The notes beneath the pieces are model-generated. The model was not told where the DNA came from. It worked only from the letters and a program-made list of their open reading frames with translations, and did not search any database. A program made the translations under genes and the position numbers. Positions 44,063 to 54,474 of a stretch of DNA of 64,000 nucleotides are shown in pieces. Origin of the DNA: Megasphaera paucivorans. Its GTDB lineage: Bacteria; Bacillota; Negativicutes; Veillonellales; Megasphaeraceae. The stretch lies in the NCBI RefSeq assembly GCF_900103535.1, contig NZ_FNHQ01000001.1, positions 83,268-147,267 on the forward strand, written 5' to 3'. Each line of letters opens with the position of its first letter. Position 1 is the first letter of the stretch.

Positions 44063-45513
44063 TACTGTATCCTCCCCAAACGTTCCAACACCTTATCCCG
44101 ACCCATAAGAGCCACAATAACATTGAGATCAGGGCCATGCATAACACCTGTAACTGCTACCCGGATAGGCATATATACAAATTTTCCCTTTATTTTCAAA
44201 CCTTTTTGAATTTTTTTAAATAGAGGTTGTACCGTATCCGGCGTCACTTCGGGAAGTGACAGCAATTCCTGTCGGAACATTTCAAGAACTGCCGGAGCTG
44301 TCTCTTCTTGCAGAACAGCCGCTGTTTCTTCATTTTCCGGCATGTAATCTTCTGTGAAAAATACTTTCGCCGGTTCTACAACTTGTGCTCCATATTGGAT
44401 ATGTTCACGCAGTGCCCAAATCATTTGTTTTAACCAAGCGATTTCTTCAGCGTCCGGTTGTTCCGCCACATATCCTGCTGCCTGCAAATGAGGCAGACAA
44501 ATCGCATAAAGTTGATTTTCATTTAACTGCTTCATATAATGAAAATTAATCCAATTTAACTTTTCAATATCAAATACGGCTGGATTTTTAGCAACCCGGT
44601 CTAAGGAAAATTGTTCAATCAACTCTTCTTTACTGAATATTTCCTGATCACTATCCGGCGTCCACCCTAAAAGCCCCAAAAAATTAAACAACGCTTCCGG
44701 CAGATACCCCATGTTTTTATATTGTTCTACCGATGTAGCCCCATGCCGTTTACTCATTTTTTTCTTATCCTTACCAAGAATAAGTGATACATGAGCAAAC
44801 TGTGGAACCGGAAAATTTAAAGCATGATATAAAACCAATTGCCGTGGTGTATTTGACAGATGTTCTTCTGCACGTATCACATGGGTAATATGCATCAATG
44901 CATCATCCAAAACAACACAATAGTTATAAACAGGAATCCCATCGGACTTAACAATAACATAATCCCCGACAATATTCGAATCAAATTCTACATGTCCGCG
45001 AACAAGATCATCAACAGCTAAAATTTCATTTTTAGGCGTAACGATCCGAACAACATGCGGCCGTCCTTCTCTGAGATACTGTTCAACCGTTTCTTTTGGT
45101 AAATTTCGGCATTTTCCGCTGTATACCGGCGTTTCACCTTTATCCATCTGCGCCTGGCGTTCAACTTCCAATTCCTCGGGCGTACAAAAACAATAATAGG
45201 CCTTACCTTCGGCAATCAGTTGATCAGTATACTTTTGATATAAATCCAAACGTTCCATTTGACGATACGGTCCGTATGAACCGCCTGCATCAATGCCTTC
45301 ATCCCAATTAATACCCAGCCATTGCAGGGATGCTTTAATATTTTCTTCTGATTCACGTGTAGATCGTTTCTGATCCGTATCTTCAATACGCAATACAAAT
45401 TTACCATTCGTATGTTTAGCTACAAGATAATTAAACAATGCCGACCGAGCTCCGCCAATATGAAACGGACCGGTAGGACTCGGAGCAAAACGAACCCGTA
45501 CTTCTTTAGACAT
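44062..45513 (-). CDS. gltX: Glutamyl-tRNA synthetase
   Basis: This protein of about 483 residues begins MSKEVRVRFAPSPTGPFHIGGAR, with the HIGH-type site (quoted core: PTGPFHIGG), and has DKKKMSKRHGATSV as the KMSKS loop near residue 240. The C-terminal anticodon-binding domain is complete. It charges tRNA-Glu, and in bacteria without GlnRS also tRNA-Gln. The ATG at 45513 with GGGAGG upstream is chosen; the longer in-frame reading overlaps ispF and lacks family similarity. It follows ispDF. Confidence 0.96.
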   Translation of the reverse strand: MSKEVRVRFAPSPTGPFHIGGARSALFNYLVAKHTNGKFVLRIEDTDQKRSTRESEENIKASLQWLGINWDEGIDAGGSYGPYRQMERLDLYQKYTDQLIAEGKAYYCFCTPEELEVERQAQMDKGETPVYSGKCRNLPKETVEQYLREGRPHVVRIVTPKNEILAVDDLVRGHVEFDSNIVGDYVIVKSDGIPVYNYCVVLDDALMHITHVIRAEEHLSNTPRQLVLYHALNFPVPQFAHVSLILGKDKKKMSKRHGATSVEQYKNMGYLPEALFNFLGLLGWTPDSDQEIFSKEELIEQFSLDRVAKNPAVFDIEKLNWINFHYMKQLNENQLYAICLPHLQAAGYVAEQPDAEEIAWLKQMIWALREHIQYGAQVVEPAKVFFTEDYMPENEETAAVLQEETAPAVLEMFRQELLSLPEVTPDTVQPLFKKIQKGLKIKGKFVYMPIRVAVTGVMHGPDLNVIVALMGRDKVLERLGRIQ

Positions 45514-45529
45514 TAAAATTCCTCCCATA

Positions 45530-46705
45530 CTATTCATTCTCCGGCACAACAACCATAGCTGACGCCTGCGCTGCCATACCTTCTTCCCTGCCGATAAAAC
45601 CCAAATGTTCCGTTGTTGTCGCTTTAACTGCCACAACCGATGCAGGTATATGTAATGCCGCGGCAATATTCGCGGCCATTTTATCTATATATTCCTTTAT
45701 TTTAGGGCGCTGTGCTAATAAAATTACATCGATATTAACGATGCGGCAGCCTTTATTCTGCAAAATACGCCATACTCTTTCCAATAAAAGCAAACTAGAA
45801 ATATCTTTAAATTCCTGCGAAGAATCAGGAAAATAAGTTCCAATATCCTTAAGTCCTGCCGCTCCCAGCAATGCATCCATGACAGCATGTATAAGTACAT
45901 CTGCATCAGAATGTCCATCCAATCCTTTTTCAAAAGGAATCGTTACTCCTCCAAGAACCAATTTGCGCCCTTCTACTAAAGGATGCACATCATATCCACA
46001 GCCAACATGGGGAACAGAGGCTCCTCTCATATAAAATTCCAAGACGGGTATATCCTCCTTTGTTGTCACTTTTCGATTCCGTTCATCGCCGGATAAAATG
46101 ACTACAGGCTCACCAAGTGCTTCCACAAAAGAAGCATCGTCAGTAGCGGACAGATGATGTTCCTTTGCATATTCATAGGCCGCCAGCAAGGTCGAATGAT
46201 GAAATATCTGTGGTGTCTGCACAGCAATAAGACGGCTGCGCTCCAAGGTGTGCAGCTTAGCCGCCGGAGTCTCGTCGTCTTTTTCTTTAATCGTATCCTT
46301 TACAGAAATTGCATACACGGCTGCTTTCGCATTTTTCATAGCAGCCAGTCCCTTGTCGAACCAATCCGGTCCTGCCCACGGCCTGGCTCCATCATGAACC
46401 ATAACTATATCGGTAGATGCACTGCAGGCCAGCAGCCCATGATACACCGATTCCTGCCGTTCTGCACCGCCATCTGCATAGCGGACTGGAACAGACGGAT
46501 GAAAAAAAGACACCATTTTTTGTATATCTGCGCGATCCTCTATAGAGGTAACCAGAATAACCTCATCTATAGATTTTGCTGCAAAAACATGATCCAGTGT
46601 ATGCGCCAGCACCGGACGACCACAGAGCGGGTAGAACAGCTTATTCCGTATATAACCAAAACGAAGTCCAGCTCCCGCTGCTACAACAATAACACTTACC
46701 TTCAC
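45530..46705 (-). CDS. ispDF: Fused IspD-IspF isoprenoid enzyme
   Basis: This is a 391-residue fusion of two MEP-pathway steps. Residues 1-~225 are MEP cytidylyltransferase (VVAAGAGLRFG near the N-terminus, then VMVHDGARPW). Residues ~230-391 are MEcPP synthase (GYDVHPLVEGRKLVLGG with the metal-binding Asp and His, LDGHSDADVLIHA, and KATTTEHLGFIGR). In Bacillus these are two genes. It sits between the PIN-TRAM gene and gltX, and its GTG start has an AGGTGA site. Confidence 0.94.
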   Translation of the reverse strand: MKVSVIVVAAGAGLRFGYIRNKLFYPLCGRPVLAHTLDHVFAAKSIDEVILVTSIEDRADIQKMVSFFHPSVPVRYADGGAERQESVYHGLLACSASTDIVMVHDGARPWAGPDWFDKGLAAMKNAKAAVYAISVKDTIKEKDDETPAAKLHTLERSRLIAVQTPQIFHHSTLLAAYEYAKEHHLSATDDASFVEALGEPVVILSGDERNRKVTTKEDIPVLEFYMRGASVPHVGCGYDVHPLVEGRKLVLGGVTIPFEKGLDGHSDADVLIHAVMDALLGAAGLKDIGTYFPDSSQEFKDISSLLLLERVWRILQNKGCRIVNIDVILLAQRPKIKEYIDKMAANIAAALHIPASVVAVKATTTEHLGFIGREEGMAAQASAMVVVPENE

Positions 46706-46713
46706 ATACTCAC

Positions 46714-47916
46714 CTACTCGTCTGCCATTTTGACGAAAATCATACGTCCTGCCGAAGTCTGCAGTACCGATGTAACGGTAACAGGGACATTCTGACCGAT
46801 AAATTTTTCACCATCTTCTACCACTATCATCGTCCCATCGTCAAGATATGCAATACCTTGGTTATTTTCCTTACCCGCTTTAACAATCAGAACATTCATC
46901 TGTTCTCCCGGTATGCGGGCAGGTTTTAAAGCATTTGCCAAATCATTGATATTTAACACGACCACACCTTGCAGCGCTGCTACTTTATTCAAATTATAAT
47001 CATTCGTCACAACTTTAGCGTGAATTTTACGTCCTAATCGGACAAGTTTCGAATCTACTGCGGGAGGCATATCTTCAAAATCATCGTGAATAATCCTTAC
47101 TTCTACATAATTATCTTCCTGCATTTGCTTTAATATATCTAATCCCCGACGGCCCTTATTCCGTTTTAATAAATCAGACGAATCAGCAATATGTTGTAAT
47201 TCCTCTAATACAAAAACGGGAACAAGAAGCGGCCCTTCCAAAAATCCGGTACTGCATATTTCAGCGATGCGTCCATCAATAATTGAACTCGTATCCAGCA
47301 GTTTTCCGACAAACTCTTCGTCTTTATTTTTTTTGACATGTTCCTTAGGTTGTTTGCTGAAACGCAGCAAACCGATAAGATTCGCTATCTCCGTCTTTTT
47401 GCGCATGGCAATACTCATGCCGGCATAACCAAAAATAATACTAAATACGATGGGACCATATGCCCCGATAATAGGTAATCGAACAAACGCCAGTCCAATT
47501 AAATTAGCTATAATAAGTCCAAAAAGCAAGCCCAGCGTTCCGACCAGTAAATCCTGACTGGAAAAACCGCTTAATGAAAACTCAATGCGATGAATAGACT
47601 TCCAAATAAGATTGATAATAACAGGAGAAATCAAATATCCTACAATGACTCCCAGAATTGCGCCAACCAAAAAGCCTAAAACGGTTAAAACTGTCGTTCC
47701 TACAATACCATTTTTTGTAAAACGTTCTGCAATCTCCATGCTAAAAAAAGGAGTTGTCATGATTTGATCGCTGATCATGACAAAACTCACGGCGAATACA
47801 AGAATGATAACACCGCACATAATTTTATCAGCCATATTTCGATCCGGTTTATTCAAATCATTTTCTTCCATAAATTTTCCAGCCGCTTTTTTTTCTTTTA
47901 TTTCTTTTTTAGCCAC
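46714..47916 (-). CDS. yacL: PIN/TRAM domain membrane protein (YacL family)
   Basis: This protein of about 400 residues has four N-terminal membrane helices, then a PIN nuclease-like domain with LLDTSSIIDGRI (first acidic ligand) and VVTNDYNLNKVA, and a C-terminal TRAM RNA-binding domain (ENNQGIAYLDDGTMIVVEDG). Its role in Bacillus is poorly known. The GTG at 47916 with GGGAGGTGG upstream is the likely start. It lies between the small secreted protein and ispDF, in the position of yacL. Confidence 0.88.
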   Translation of the reverse strand: MAKKEIKEKKAAGKFMEENDLNKPDRNMADKIMCGVIILVFAVSFVMISDQIMTTPFFSMEIAERFTKNGIVGTTVLTVLGFLVGAILGVIVGYLISPVIINLIWKSIHRIEFSLSGFSSQDLLVGTLGLLFGLIIANLIGLAFVRLPIIGAYGPIVFSIIFGYAGMSIAMRKKTEIANLIGLLRFSKQPKEHVKKNKDEEFVGKLLDTSSIIDGRIAEICSTGFLEGPLLVPVFVLEELQHIADSSDLLKRNKGRRGLDILKQMQEDNYVEVRIIHDDFEDMPPAVDSKLVRLGRKIHAKVVTNDYNLNKVAALQGVVVLNINDLANALKPARIPGEQMNVLIVKAGKENNQGIAYLDDGTMIVVEDGEKFIGQNVPVTVTSVLQTSAGRMIFVKMADE

Positions 47917-48000
47917 AGTTCCACCTCCCTTCACTGTATCATTTAACTATACCATAAAACTCACAATGATGCAGTAGTTTTCAATCAAAATATTTTAAGA

Positions 48001-48057
48001 AAAAAAACAGGAAAACGGCCCCGCCTTTTCAGCAGGCGTATAAAAAAACCGTTTTCC
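48001..48057 (-). terminator. Terminator after the small secreted protein gene
   Basis: The stem GGAAAACGG/CCGTTTTCC, with a nested CGCC/GGCG hairpin, is followed by TGTTTTTTTT on the minus strand. Confidence 0.8.
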
Positions 48058-48114
48058 CATATACTATTTTATCACCGTGGATCACAAACAGCAGCCAGAA
48101 AAACACCATATGTG

Positions 48115-48315
48115 TTAATCTGCTGACTGCTGCCGCTGTTTACCGGATTGATCAGGCAGTGTACACGTACCGTTCGTACAATCAAGACGAACCGTTTCTT
48201 CTTTATTTTCATGCGAGACACCATAAAATCCCATGACCGGCCCGCTTAAAAGAAGTGTGACCAGTATGCTTCCTGTAAGTATTTTTTTTATAGAATAGCT
48301 TATATCTAATTTCAT
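48115..48315 (-). CDS. Small exported or membrane-anchored peptide
   Basis: This protein of about 66 residues has a hydrophobic N-terminal signal/anchor (about residues 10-30, ILTGSILVTLLLSG). A polar tail follows, with two cysteines (DCTNGTC) and a Gln-rich end. It is not recognised. The ATG at 48315 is taken; an in-frame ATG at 48330 is possible, and neither has a strong ribosome-binding site. It occupies the place where disA lies between radA and yacL in Bacillus. A terminator follows directly. Confidence 0.5.
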   Translation of the reverse strand: MKLDISYSIKKILTGSILVTLLLSGPVMGFYGVSHENKEETVRLDCTNGTCTLPDQSGKQRQQSAD

Positions 48316-48418
48316 ACACAACACATCCATTTAAAAAATTTCAAATACAAAAAAATCGTACTTACAGTATACCATATCAAAAATAAAAAATATAAGTATT
48401 TCTGCCTTTAAGAAAATT

Positions 48419-49801
48419 TTAATGTCCGATAAACGCTGCGTTAATCGCTTCCTTTAGAGTCATAACACCGGTAATGCGGCAATCCGGATAGTCTGCGTCC
48501 TTAATATCCTCCATATTCCCTTTTGGAAGTATAAAAGAGGTAAATCCCATTTTGGCCGCTTCCTTGATTCTTCTCGCTGCATGAGGGACACGGCGCACAT
48601 CACCGGTCAATCCCACTTCCCCCATAATAACGGTGCGCGGATCAATAGCAATATCTTTAAAACTGGATATGACTGCCAAAATGATGGGTAAATCTGCAGC
48701 CGTTTCCATCATGCGCAAGCCGCCGACAATATTAATGTATACATCCTGAGTCCCAATCGACAAACCTACACGTTTTTCCAAAACCGCCAGCAAAATGATC
48801 AGCCGATTATAGTCCATCCCCACAGCAGTCCGTCGCGGTACAGGAAAAACCGAACGTGTCGTCAAAGCCTGTACTTCTCCTAAAAGCGGACGCATCCCAT
48901 CCATCACAGCAGCTATCGCCGAGCCAGCTTGTTCTCCCACTCGTTCGGCAAGAAGCATTTGAGATGGATTGGTAAGCTCACAAAGTCCTTGCTCTGTCAT
49001 CGTAAATAATCCGGATTCATTCGTCGAGCCAAAACGGTTTTTAATGCTTCGTAAAATGCGGAAACGATAGTTTCGTTCTCCTTCAAAATACAGCACTACA
49101 TCTACCATATGCTCCATCATCCGTGGTCCGGCAATCGTACCATCTTTCGTAACATGTCCAATGACAAACACCGGAATGCAGCTGGTCTTGGCAAAAGACA
49201 TAAGCCGGCTTGTGCCTTCACGGACTTGTCCCACACTTCCCGGAGCTCCTTCGATCTCACGAGTATACATCGTTTGAATTGAATCGACTATCAGCAAGTC
49301 AGGTTTCATGCGTTCGGCTTCTGTCAGAATATCCTGTATCGACGTTTCCGCCATCAGCATAAGACCTGCTTCATCTATTCCCAAACGCTGTGCACGCATT
49401 TTAATTTGGCCTGTCGATTCTTCACCTGAACCGTACAGCACCGTCCCATGTCCACGGCAGACAGCCGCCGCAATCTGCAGTACTAATGTAGATTTACCGA
49501 TACCGGGATCTCCGCTTAAAAGAATGAGCGCTCCCGGTACAATACCGCCGCCCAATACTCTGTCCAGTTCGCCAATTCCGGTTTCTTGACGGGTCATCGC
49601 TTCCATGGCAATATCCCGCAAAGATTCCGGTTTAGCCGTTCCATCTGCATGCCGCCGCATGGTTTCGCTATGGCTGGTTTCCGGAACAATGTGTTCCTCC
49701 TGCATCGTATTCCATTCGCCGCATTGCGGACATTTCCCCATCCAGCGGCTGGTCACGCTGCCACAACTAGAGCAAACATACCTCGTTTTGATTTTTGCCA
49801 T
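48419..49801 (-). CDS. radA: DNA repair protein RadA
   Basis: This 460-residue protein has an N-terminal zinc finger (CSSCGSVTSRWMGKCPQCGEW), a RecA-like core with Walker A GDPGIGKST, the RadA-specific KNRFGS motif near residue 255, and a C-terminal Lon-protease-like domain. It drives branch migration in recombination. It follows clpC by 12 bp and is the last gene of the ctsR operon block, as in Bacillus. Confidence 0.95.
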   Translation of the reverse strand: MAKIKTRYVCSSCGSVTSRWMGKCPQCGEWNTMQEEHIVPETSHSETMRRHADGTAKPESLRDIAMEAMTRQETGIGELDRVLGGGIVPGALILLSGDPGIGKSTLVLQIAAAVCRGHGTVLYGSGEESTGQIKMRAQRLGIDEAGLMLMAETSIQDILTEAERMKPDLLIVDSIQTMYTREIEGAPGSVGQVREGTSRLMSFAKTSCIPVFVIGHVTKDGTIAGPRMMEHMVDVVLYFEGERNYRFRILRSIKNRFGSTNESGLFTMTEQGLCELTNPSQMLLAERVGEQAGSAIAAVMDGMRPLLGEVQALTTRSVFPVPRRTAVGMDYNRLIILLAVLEKRVGLSIGTQDVYINIVGGLRMMETAADLPIILAVISSFKDIAIDPRTVIMGEVGLTGDVRRVPHAARRIKEAAKMGFTSFILPKGNMEDIKDADYPDCRITGVMTLKEAINAAFIGH

Positions 49802-49813
49802 GTATGAATCTCC

Positions 49814-52249
49814 CTACTCGGTTGTAAAAACCAATTCTTTTTTTTCGTCACTTTTTACATGGACTGTATTTCCCTGCTGCAGCTTGCCACCTAAAAGCAA
49901 TTCAGCAATAGGATCCTCCACCATTTTCTGGATAGCTCGTTTTAACGGACGCGCACCATAGGAAAAATCCGTACCTTCCTTAACAATGACTTCATCAGCT
50001 CCTTCACTCCAGGCTAATTGAACGCCCTTTTCCTGCAGCCGGGCAGTTAAATCCTGCAGCAAAATCGCAACAATCCGATGCAGATCATCTGTTGTCAGGG
50101 GTTTAAAAACAAGTATTTCATCAATGCGATTCAGAAATTCCGGGCGGAAAAACTTTTTCACATCTTCTAGAATTTCTTTTTTTGCTTCCGCAAATGCCAT
50201 TTCTCTATCTTTTTCTTCATTTGTTGATGTAGTAAATCCCATGACGGGTGCACTCTTTTTTAAATAAGAGGCCCCTAAATTACTCGTCATGATAATAACT
50301 GTATTTCGAAAATCCACCGTGCGGCCCTTAGAATCAGTCAATCTACCATCGTCCAGTACTTGCAAAAGCAAGTTAAAAAAGTCGCCATGTGCCTTTTCCA
50401 CTTCGTCAAACAAAATCACGCTGTATGGTTTTTCACGAACTGCATCGGTAAGCTGACCACCTTCATCATATCCAACATACCCCGGAGGCGCTCCAACGAG
50501 ACGGGATACATTATATTTTTCCATGTATTCACTCATATCAATGCGAATCATCGCTTCATCGCTTCCAAAAAGTTGTCTTGCCAGCGTACGAGCCAATTCC
50601 GTCTTGCCTACCCCGCTGGGTCCTAAAAACAAGAATGAACCAATCGGACGCTTTACATCTTTCAAGCCGGCACGAGCACGGCGCACAGCTTTAGCTACTG
50701 CTTCGACCGCCTCGTTTTGGCTAATGACCCGCTTATGAAGCTCTTCCTCCAAATGAAGCAGTCTATGCGATTCCGTTTCGGTTAATTGGCGTACGGGAAT
50801 ACCCGTCCAATTGGAAACAACATCCGCAATATCTTCTTCTGTAACAACCAATTTAGCATCATCCTCATGCTTCCGTTCTTTTTGAAGATTGGTAATTTCA
50901 TCGGAAAGTTTTTTGCCTTCATCCCGCAATGCTGCACATTTTTCAAAATCTTCTCCAGCCAGAGCGGCTTCCTTTTCCTTGACAATATCAGCTAACTTCT
51001 TTTCCATCTTTTTAATATCCGGCGACGGGGAATACACCTTCATCCGGACTTTAGAAGCAGCTTCATCCATTACATCGATTGCTTTATCCGGAAGAAACCG
51101 ATCGGAAATATATCGACTCGACAGTTTTACTGCCGCACGAACAGCATCATCTGTAATGCGGGCTTTATGAAATGCTTCATATCGGTCGCGCAGACCAAAC
51201 AAAATAGCAGCAGCATCATCCTCCGTTGGTTCTCCTACAAGAACCGGTTGAAATCTGCGGGCCAAAGCAGCATCCTTTTCAATGTGCTTTTTATATTCAT
51301 CCAGTGTCGTCGCACCAATACATTGTAATTCACCGCGGGCTAAAGCCGGCTTTAAGATATTTGCAGCATCCATCGTACCTTCTACCGCGCCCGCTCCAAT
51401 CAGCTGATGTAATTCGTCAATAAATAGAATTAAAGAAGTATCATTTTCAATTGTTTCAATAACTTTTTTTATCCGTTCTTCAAACTCGCCACGATATTTT
51501 GTCCCTGCAACAAGACTGGCCATATCCAGAGAAAAAATGCGTTTATCCTTTAAAATATCGGGAACATTACCATTAATAATACGTTGTGCCAGTCCTTCAG
51601 CAATCGCCGTCTTACCGACTCCGGGAGCACCAATAAGGACGGGGTTGTTTTTAGTGCGCCGGCTGAGAATCTGGATCACCCGGTTAATTTCTTTTTCCCT
51701 GCCGACAACGGGATCTATTTTACCCTGCCGTGCCATATCATTTAAATCTCTTCCATAGGAAAAGATATCTTCATTTCCATAATTTCCATTTTCATCTTCT
51801 TCACTCGCATCCGCTCGGACATTTCCCATAAATTCCGTCATTTTTTTCACGATAACATCCGGTTCTACATCCATGCTTTCAAAAATCTGCATAGCCATTC
51901 CCGATCCTTCACGCAAAAGACCAAGGAGCAGATGTTCCGTCCCAATATAATTAACTCCGAGACGATTTGCCTCCGACACGGCAAGTTCCAACGCACGTTT
52001 TGTCCGCGGGGTAAGGCCGAGCGCAGTAGGTTCCGTTATACCAATTCCTACAAGCTGTTCCATCGTACGCGTTACATTTTCCGGAGTCATTCCCAATTGG
52101 GCCAGCACTTGACCGGCAATACCATCCTTTTCCAAAATCAGTCCCAATAGTATATGCTCCGTGCCTACATAATCATGGCGAAACTTACGCGCCACCTCCT
52201 GTGCATAACGCAAAACATTTTTAGCTCCGTTAGTAAATCTATTATACAT
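49814..52249 (-). CDS. clpC: ClpC AAA+ chaperone of the Clp protease
   Basis: This protein of about 811 residues has two N-terminal Clp repeats (residues ~1-145), the first AAA+ module ([24 protein letters not shown]), an inserted UVR/coiled middle domain around 400-470, and the second AAA+ module ([15 protein letters not shown]). It unfolds phospho-arginine-marked substrates made by McsB and feeds them to ClpP. The ATG at 52249 is taken as start. It is the fourth gene of the ctsR operon. Confidence 0.96.
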   Translation of the reverse strand: MYNRFTNGAKNVLRYAQEVARKFRHDYVGTEHILLGLILEKDGIAGQVLAQLGMTPENVTRTMEQLVGIGITEPTALGLTPRTKRALELAVSEANRLGVNYIGTEHLLLGLLREGSGMAMQIFESMDVEPDVIVKKMTEFMGNVRADASEEDENGNYGNEDIFSYGRDLNDMARQGKIDPVVGREKEINRVIQILSRRTKNNPVLIGAPGVGKTAIAEGLAQRIINGNVPDILKDKRIFSLDMASLVAGTKYRGEFEERIKKVIETIENDTSLILFIDELHQLIGAGAVEGTMDAANILKPALARGELQCIGATTLDEYKKHIEKDAALARRFQPVLVGEPTEDDAAAILFGLRDRYEAFHKARITDDAVRAAVKLSSRYISDRFLPDKAIDVMDEAASKVRMKVYSPSPDIKKMEKKLADIVKEKEAALAGEDFEKCAALRDEGKKLSDEITNLQKERKHEDDAKLVVTEEDIADVVSNWTGIPVRQLTETESHRLLHLEEELHKRVISQNEAVEAVAKAVRRARAGLKDVKRPIGSFLFLGPSGVGKTELARTLARQLFGSDEAMIRIDMSEYMEKYNVSRLVGAPPGYVGYDEGGQLTDAVREKPYSVILFDEVEKAHGDFFNLLLQVLDDGRLTDSKGRTVDFRNTVIIMTSNLGASYLKKSAPVMGFTTSTNEEKDREMAFAEAKKEILEDVKKFFRPEFLNRIDEILVFKPLTTDDLHRIVAILLQDLTARLQEKGVQLAWSEGADEVIVKEGTDFSYGARPLKRAIQKMVEDPIAELLLGGKLQQGNTVHVKSDEKKELVFTTE

Positions 52250-52282
52250 AGATATCACTTCCTTCCCAATTAATACTATACC

Positions 52283-53347
52283 TTATATCGCATAAGCGGC
52301 CAAGGTTTCACGCAGTACGCTTGCCCGCCTTATACTCAAATCTTCTTCTCCCAGCTTTTCACTGCCGGCCATGTACTGCAAAAAAGCCGGTTCCATAGAG
52401 GCCAACAAAGATTCATACACCAAAGGACGTTCATGCACAATTCCCATATCAATGGCCAGCCGCAAATCACTGGCCAGTCCAATCGCTTCCTGCTGACTCA
52501 TAAGCCAAGCCTGGGATAACACACCATAGGTCCTGCGCAATCTATCCTGCATTTCATTTTTATTATGTGTCCATAATAAATTTCTGCAATTTTTTTCCTC
52601 TTGTACTACCTGTACGATAATTTTTTCCAATTGATCCAATATATCCGTTTCCGAAATTCCCAAGGTAACTTGATTCGTTATTTGAAATACATTCCCAATG
52701 GTTTCTCCTCGGTCTCCATAAATCCCGCAAACGACAAATCCCAATTTTGTAATACCCTGAACAATTCGGCTGACACGCTTCATCATGACCAATGCCGGTA
52801 TGTGCAGTGTCACTGCTGCAATAAGACCCGTTCCGGCTTGCGCAGGACTAGCCGTTAAATACCCAAAGTCATCGCGGAAAGCAAAATTAAGCGAACTTTC
52901 CAATGAATCATCTACTTGAGATGCATCTTCCCAAACCTTTTTCAAATTGAATCCGGCCGCAGATGCGTGAATGCAAAAGTGATCTGTTTCATTTACCATT
53001 ACCGACACCGCACCATCCTGCCGCAGCAGCAGTCCACGATTCGCCGGCTGTGATATATGCGCTGCAGAAGAAAAATGTTTTTCCACGAGCAATTCCCTCT
53101 CTAACGGTGCTAATTCGCCCAGCGATACAAATTCATACGCACCGCGGCCTAAAACATTAAGACGGGGCACGCTCTTTTCACCTTCCGAAAAAACAGCAGC
53201 TAGCTCTATATCAGACGCTCTATCGGGGAAAATATATTTTTTCAAATTACGAGAAAGTCGTATGCGGCTGTCCAGCACAATATCAGACATAATTCCGGAA
53301 CCATCCTGCCAAGGTGCAAGTGGTGCAGAAAGTAAATCCTTTAGCAT
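52283..53347 (-). CDS. mcsB: Protein-arginine kinase McsB
   Basis: This protein of about 354 residues, homologous to ATP:guanido phosphotransferases, has VLDSRIRLSRNLKKYIFPD at the N-terminus, GTGLIAAVTLHIPALV in the core and EEDLSIRRASVLR near the C-terminus. McsB phosphorylates arginines to mark proteins for ClpCP. The ATG at 53347, directly after the mcsA stop and with GGAGG 7 bases upstream, is preferred over one two codons earlier. Confidence 0.95.
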   Translation of the reverse strand: MLKDLLSAPLAPWQDGSGIMSDIVLDSRIRLSRNLKKYIFPDRASDIELAAVFSEGEKSVPRLNVLGRGAYEFVSLGELAPLERELLVEKHFSSAAHISQPANRGLLLRQDGAVSVMVNETDHFCIHASAAGFNLKKVWEDASQVDDSLESSLNFAFRDDFGYLTASPAQAGTGLIAAVTLHIPALVMMKRVSRIVQGITKLGFVVCGIYGDRGETIGNVFQITNQVTLGISETDILDQLEKIIVQVVQEEKNCRNLLWTHNKNEMQDRLRRTYGVLSQAWLMSQQEAIGLASDLRLAIDMGIVHERPLVYESLLASMEPAFLQYMAGSEKLGEEDLSIRRASVLRETLAAYAI

Positions 53348-53349
53348 GA

Positions 53350-53871
53350 TCATTCCTCCTTTTGTTCATCAATATGAGAAATCCTGCGTTCCAGCGCATG
53401 GATTTCATCCCGCACCGTAACAGCCTCCTCATACTTTTCTTCACGCACTAATTTTTGCAAATGCTGACGCAGCCTTTTAATTTGGTTTACCGTCCGAAAT
53501 ACACCGGTACCACGATTGGGAACCTTGCCAACATGCTTCGTATGTCCGTGAATGCGCCGCATCAACGGAGTGATTTCTTCTTTAAATACCTCATAACAAT
53601 CGGGGCAGCCGAATTTCCCCAGCCGGTTAAATTCGCTATACGTCATACCGCAGCTGGCACATCGCGGTTCTTCTGCAGAGTGGTCAGAATAATCAGGGTA
53701 CGCCATTTTACGGAAAAAATCATTATCGATAATATTAAAATCACTGTACCCTTTTAAATTTTCTTCTTTTTGGGCACAAACACTGCATAAATGTATATCT
53801 GTACGTCGTCCGTTTATAATTTTTGTAACATGAACGATGGCCTCTCTCTTTTTACAGCAATCACACAGCAT
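53350..53871 (-). CDS. mcsA: McsA, zinc-binding activator of McsB
   Basis: This protein of about 173 residues has four CxxC pairs: CDCC, CSVC, CASC and CPDC. They form two zinc modules followed by a C-terminal UVR motif (QLQKLVREEKYEEAVTVRDEIHALE-type helix). It activates McsB kinase and modulates CtsR. The ATG at 53871 with AGGAGG 9 bases upstream is chosen over one at 53880. It is the second gene of the ctsR operon. Confidence 0.95.
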   Translation of the reverse strand: MLCDCCKKREAIVHVTKIINGRRTDIHLCSVCAQKEENLKGYSDFNIIDNDFFRKMAYPDYSDHSAEEPRCASCGMTYSEFNRLGKFGCPDCYEVFKEEITPLMRRIHGHTKHVGKVPNRGTGVFRTVNQIKRLRQHLQKLVREEKYEEAVTVRDEIHALERRISHIDEQKEE

Positions 53872-53895
53872 AGTATTCATCCTCCTTTACGGAAT

Positions 53896-54348
53896 CTACT
53901 GCAGCTCCAGATGTTTTAAAATACGATGGATAACTGCATATCGCTGCTGTTCATCAACCTCTGCATAAAGTGCTTCAAAGGTATGATGCAGTAGGACAGC
54001 TTCTCTCTTAGTAATGGTCTGCTGCCGGATCAATTGATATAATAACGAATCCAAGTCTGATAAAGAAATACTGGGAACCGGCAAACGTTCCTTCATGACC
54101 GCCGGCGTACGATCTACCGGCTTAACCGTTTTTCGTACAATACGCACAAACCCGCCTGACCCTCGACGTGATTCTACAATAAACCCCCGGTCATAGGAAA
54201 ACCGGGTACTTAAAACATAGCTGATTTGTGAAGGAGCACAATCAAGTTCCTCCGCCAGTTCATTACGCTTTAATATGATAATTTCTTCCTGGTCCTGCAA
54301 TAATTTATGAAGAATCAATTGTTCAATTTTATCTGCTAAATTGCTCAT
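53896..54348 (-). CDS. ctsR: Heat-shock repressor CtsR
   Basis: This 150-residue protein has the CtsR winged-helix domain (NLADKIEQLILHKLL, AEELDCAPSQISYVLSTRFS) and the thermosensing glycine-rich wing (ESRRGSGGFVRIV). It represses clp genes until heat lowers its DNA binding. It heads the ctsR-mcsA-mcsB-clpC operon and probably represses its own promoter. Confidence 0.96.
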   Translation of the reverse strand: MSNLADKIEQLILHKLLQDQEEIIILKRNELAEELDCAPSQISYVLSTRFSYDRGFIVESRRGSGGFVRIVRKTVKPVDRTPAVMKERLPVPSISLSDLDSLLYQLIRQQTITKREAVLLHHTFEALYAEVDEQQRYAVIHRILKHLELQ

Positions 54349-54400
54349 CGTATCTCACCAACTTTTTATTTTTTAACCTTTTGACTTTTAAACTATCTTT

Positions 54401-54429
54401 ATTATATTCGTCTTTTTGACTTTTTTCAA
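54401..54429 (-). promoter_or_regulatory. Promoter of the ctsR operon with CtsR-like half sites
   Basis: TTGAAA (54424-54429) and a perfect TATAAT (54401-54406) are separated by 17 bp. The spacer holds AGTCAAA, and a second AAAGTCAAAAGGTTAAA lies downstream at about 54374-54390. Both resemble the GGTCAAA half-sites bound by CtsR, although the 7-3-7 spacing is not exact. Confidence 0.6.
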
Positions 54430-54444
54430 CTATTTATTTTTTTA

Positions 54445-54474
54445 TTGACATATTCCTTTTTTTAATACTATAAT
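54445..54474 (+). promoter_or_regulatory. Promoter of the DUF535 gene
   Basis: Perfect TTGACA (54445-54450) and TATAAT (54469-54474) are separated by 18 bp, divergent from the ctsR promoter and only ~15 bp from its -35. Confidence 0.75.
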
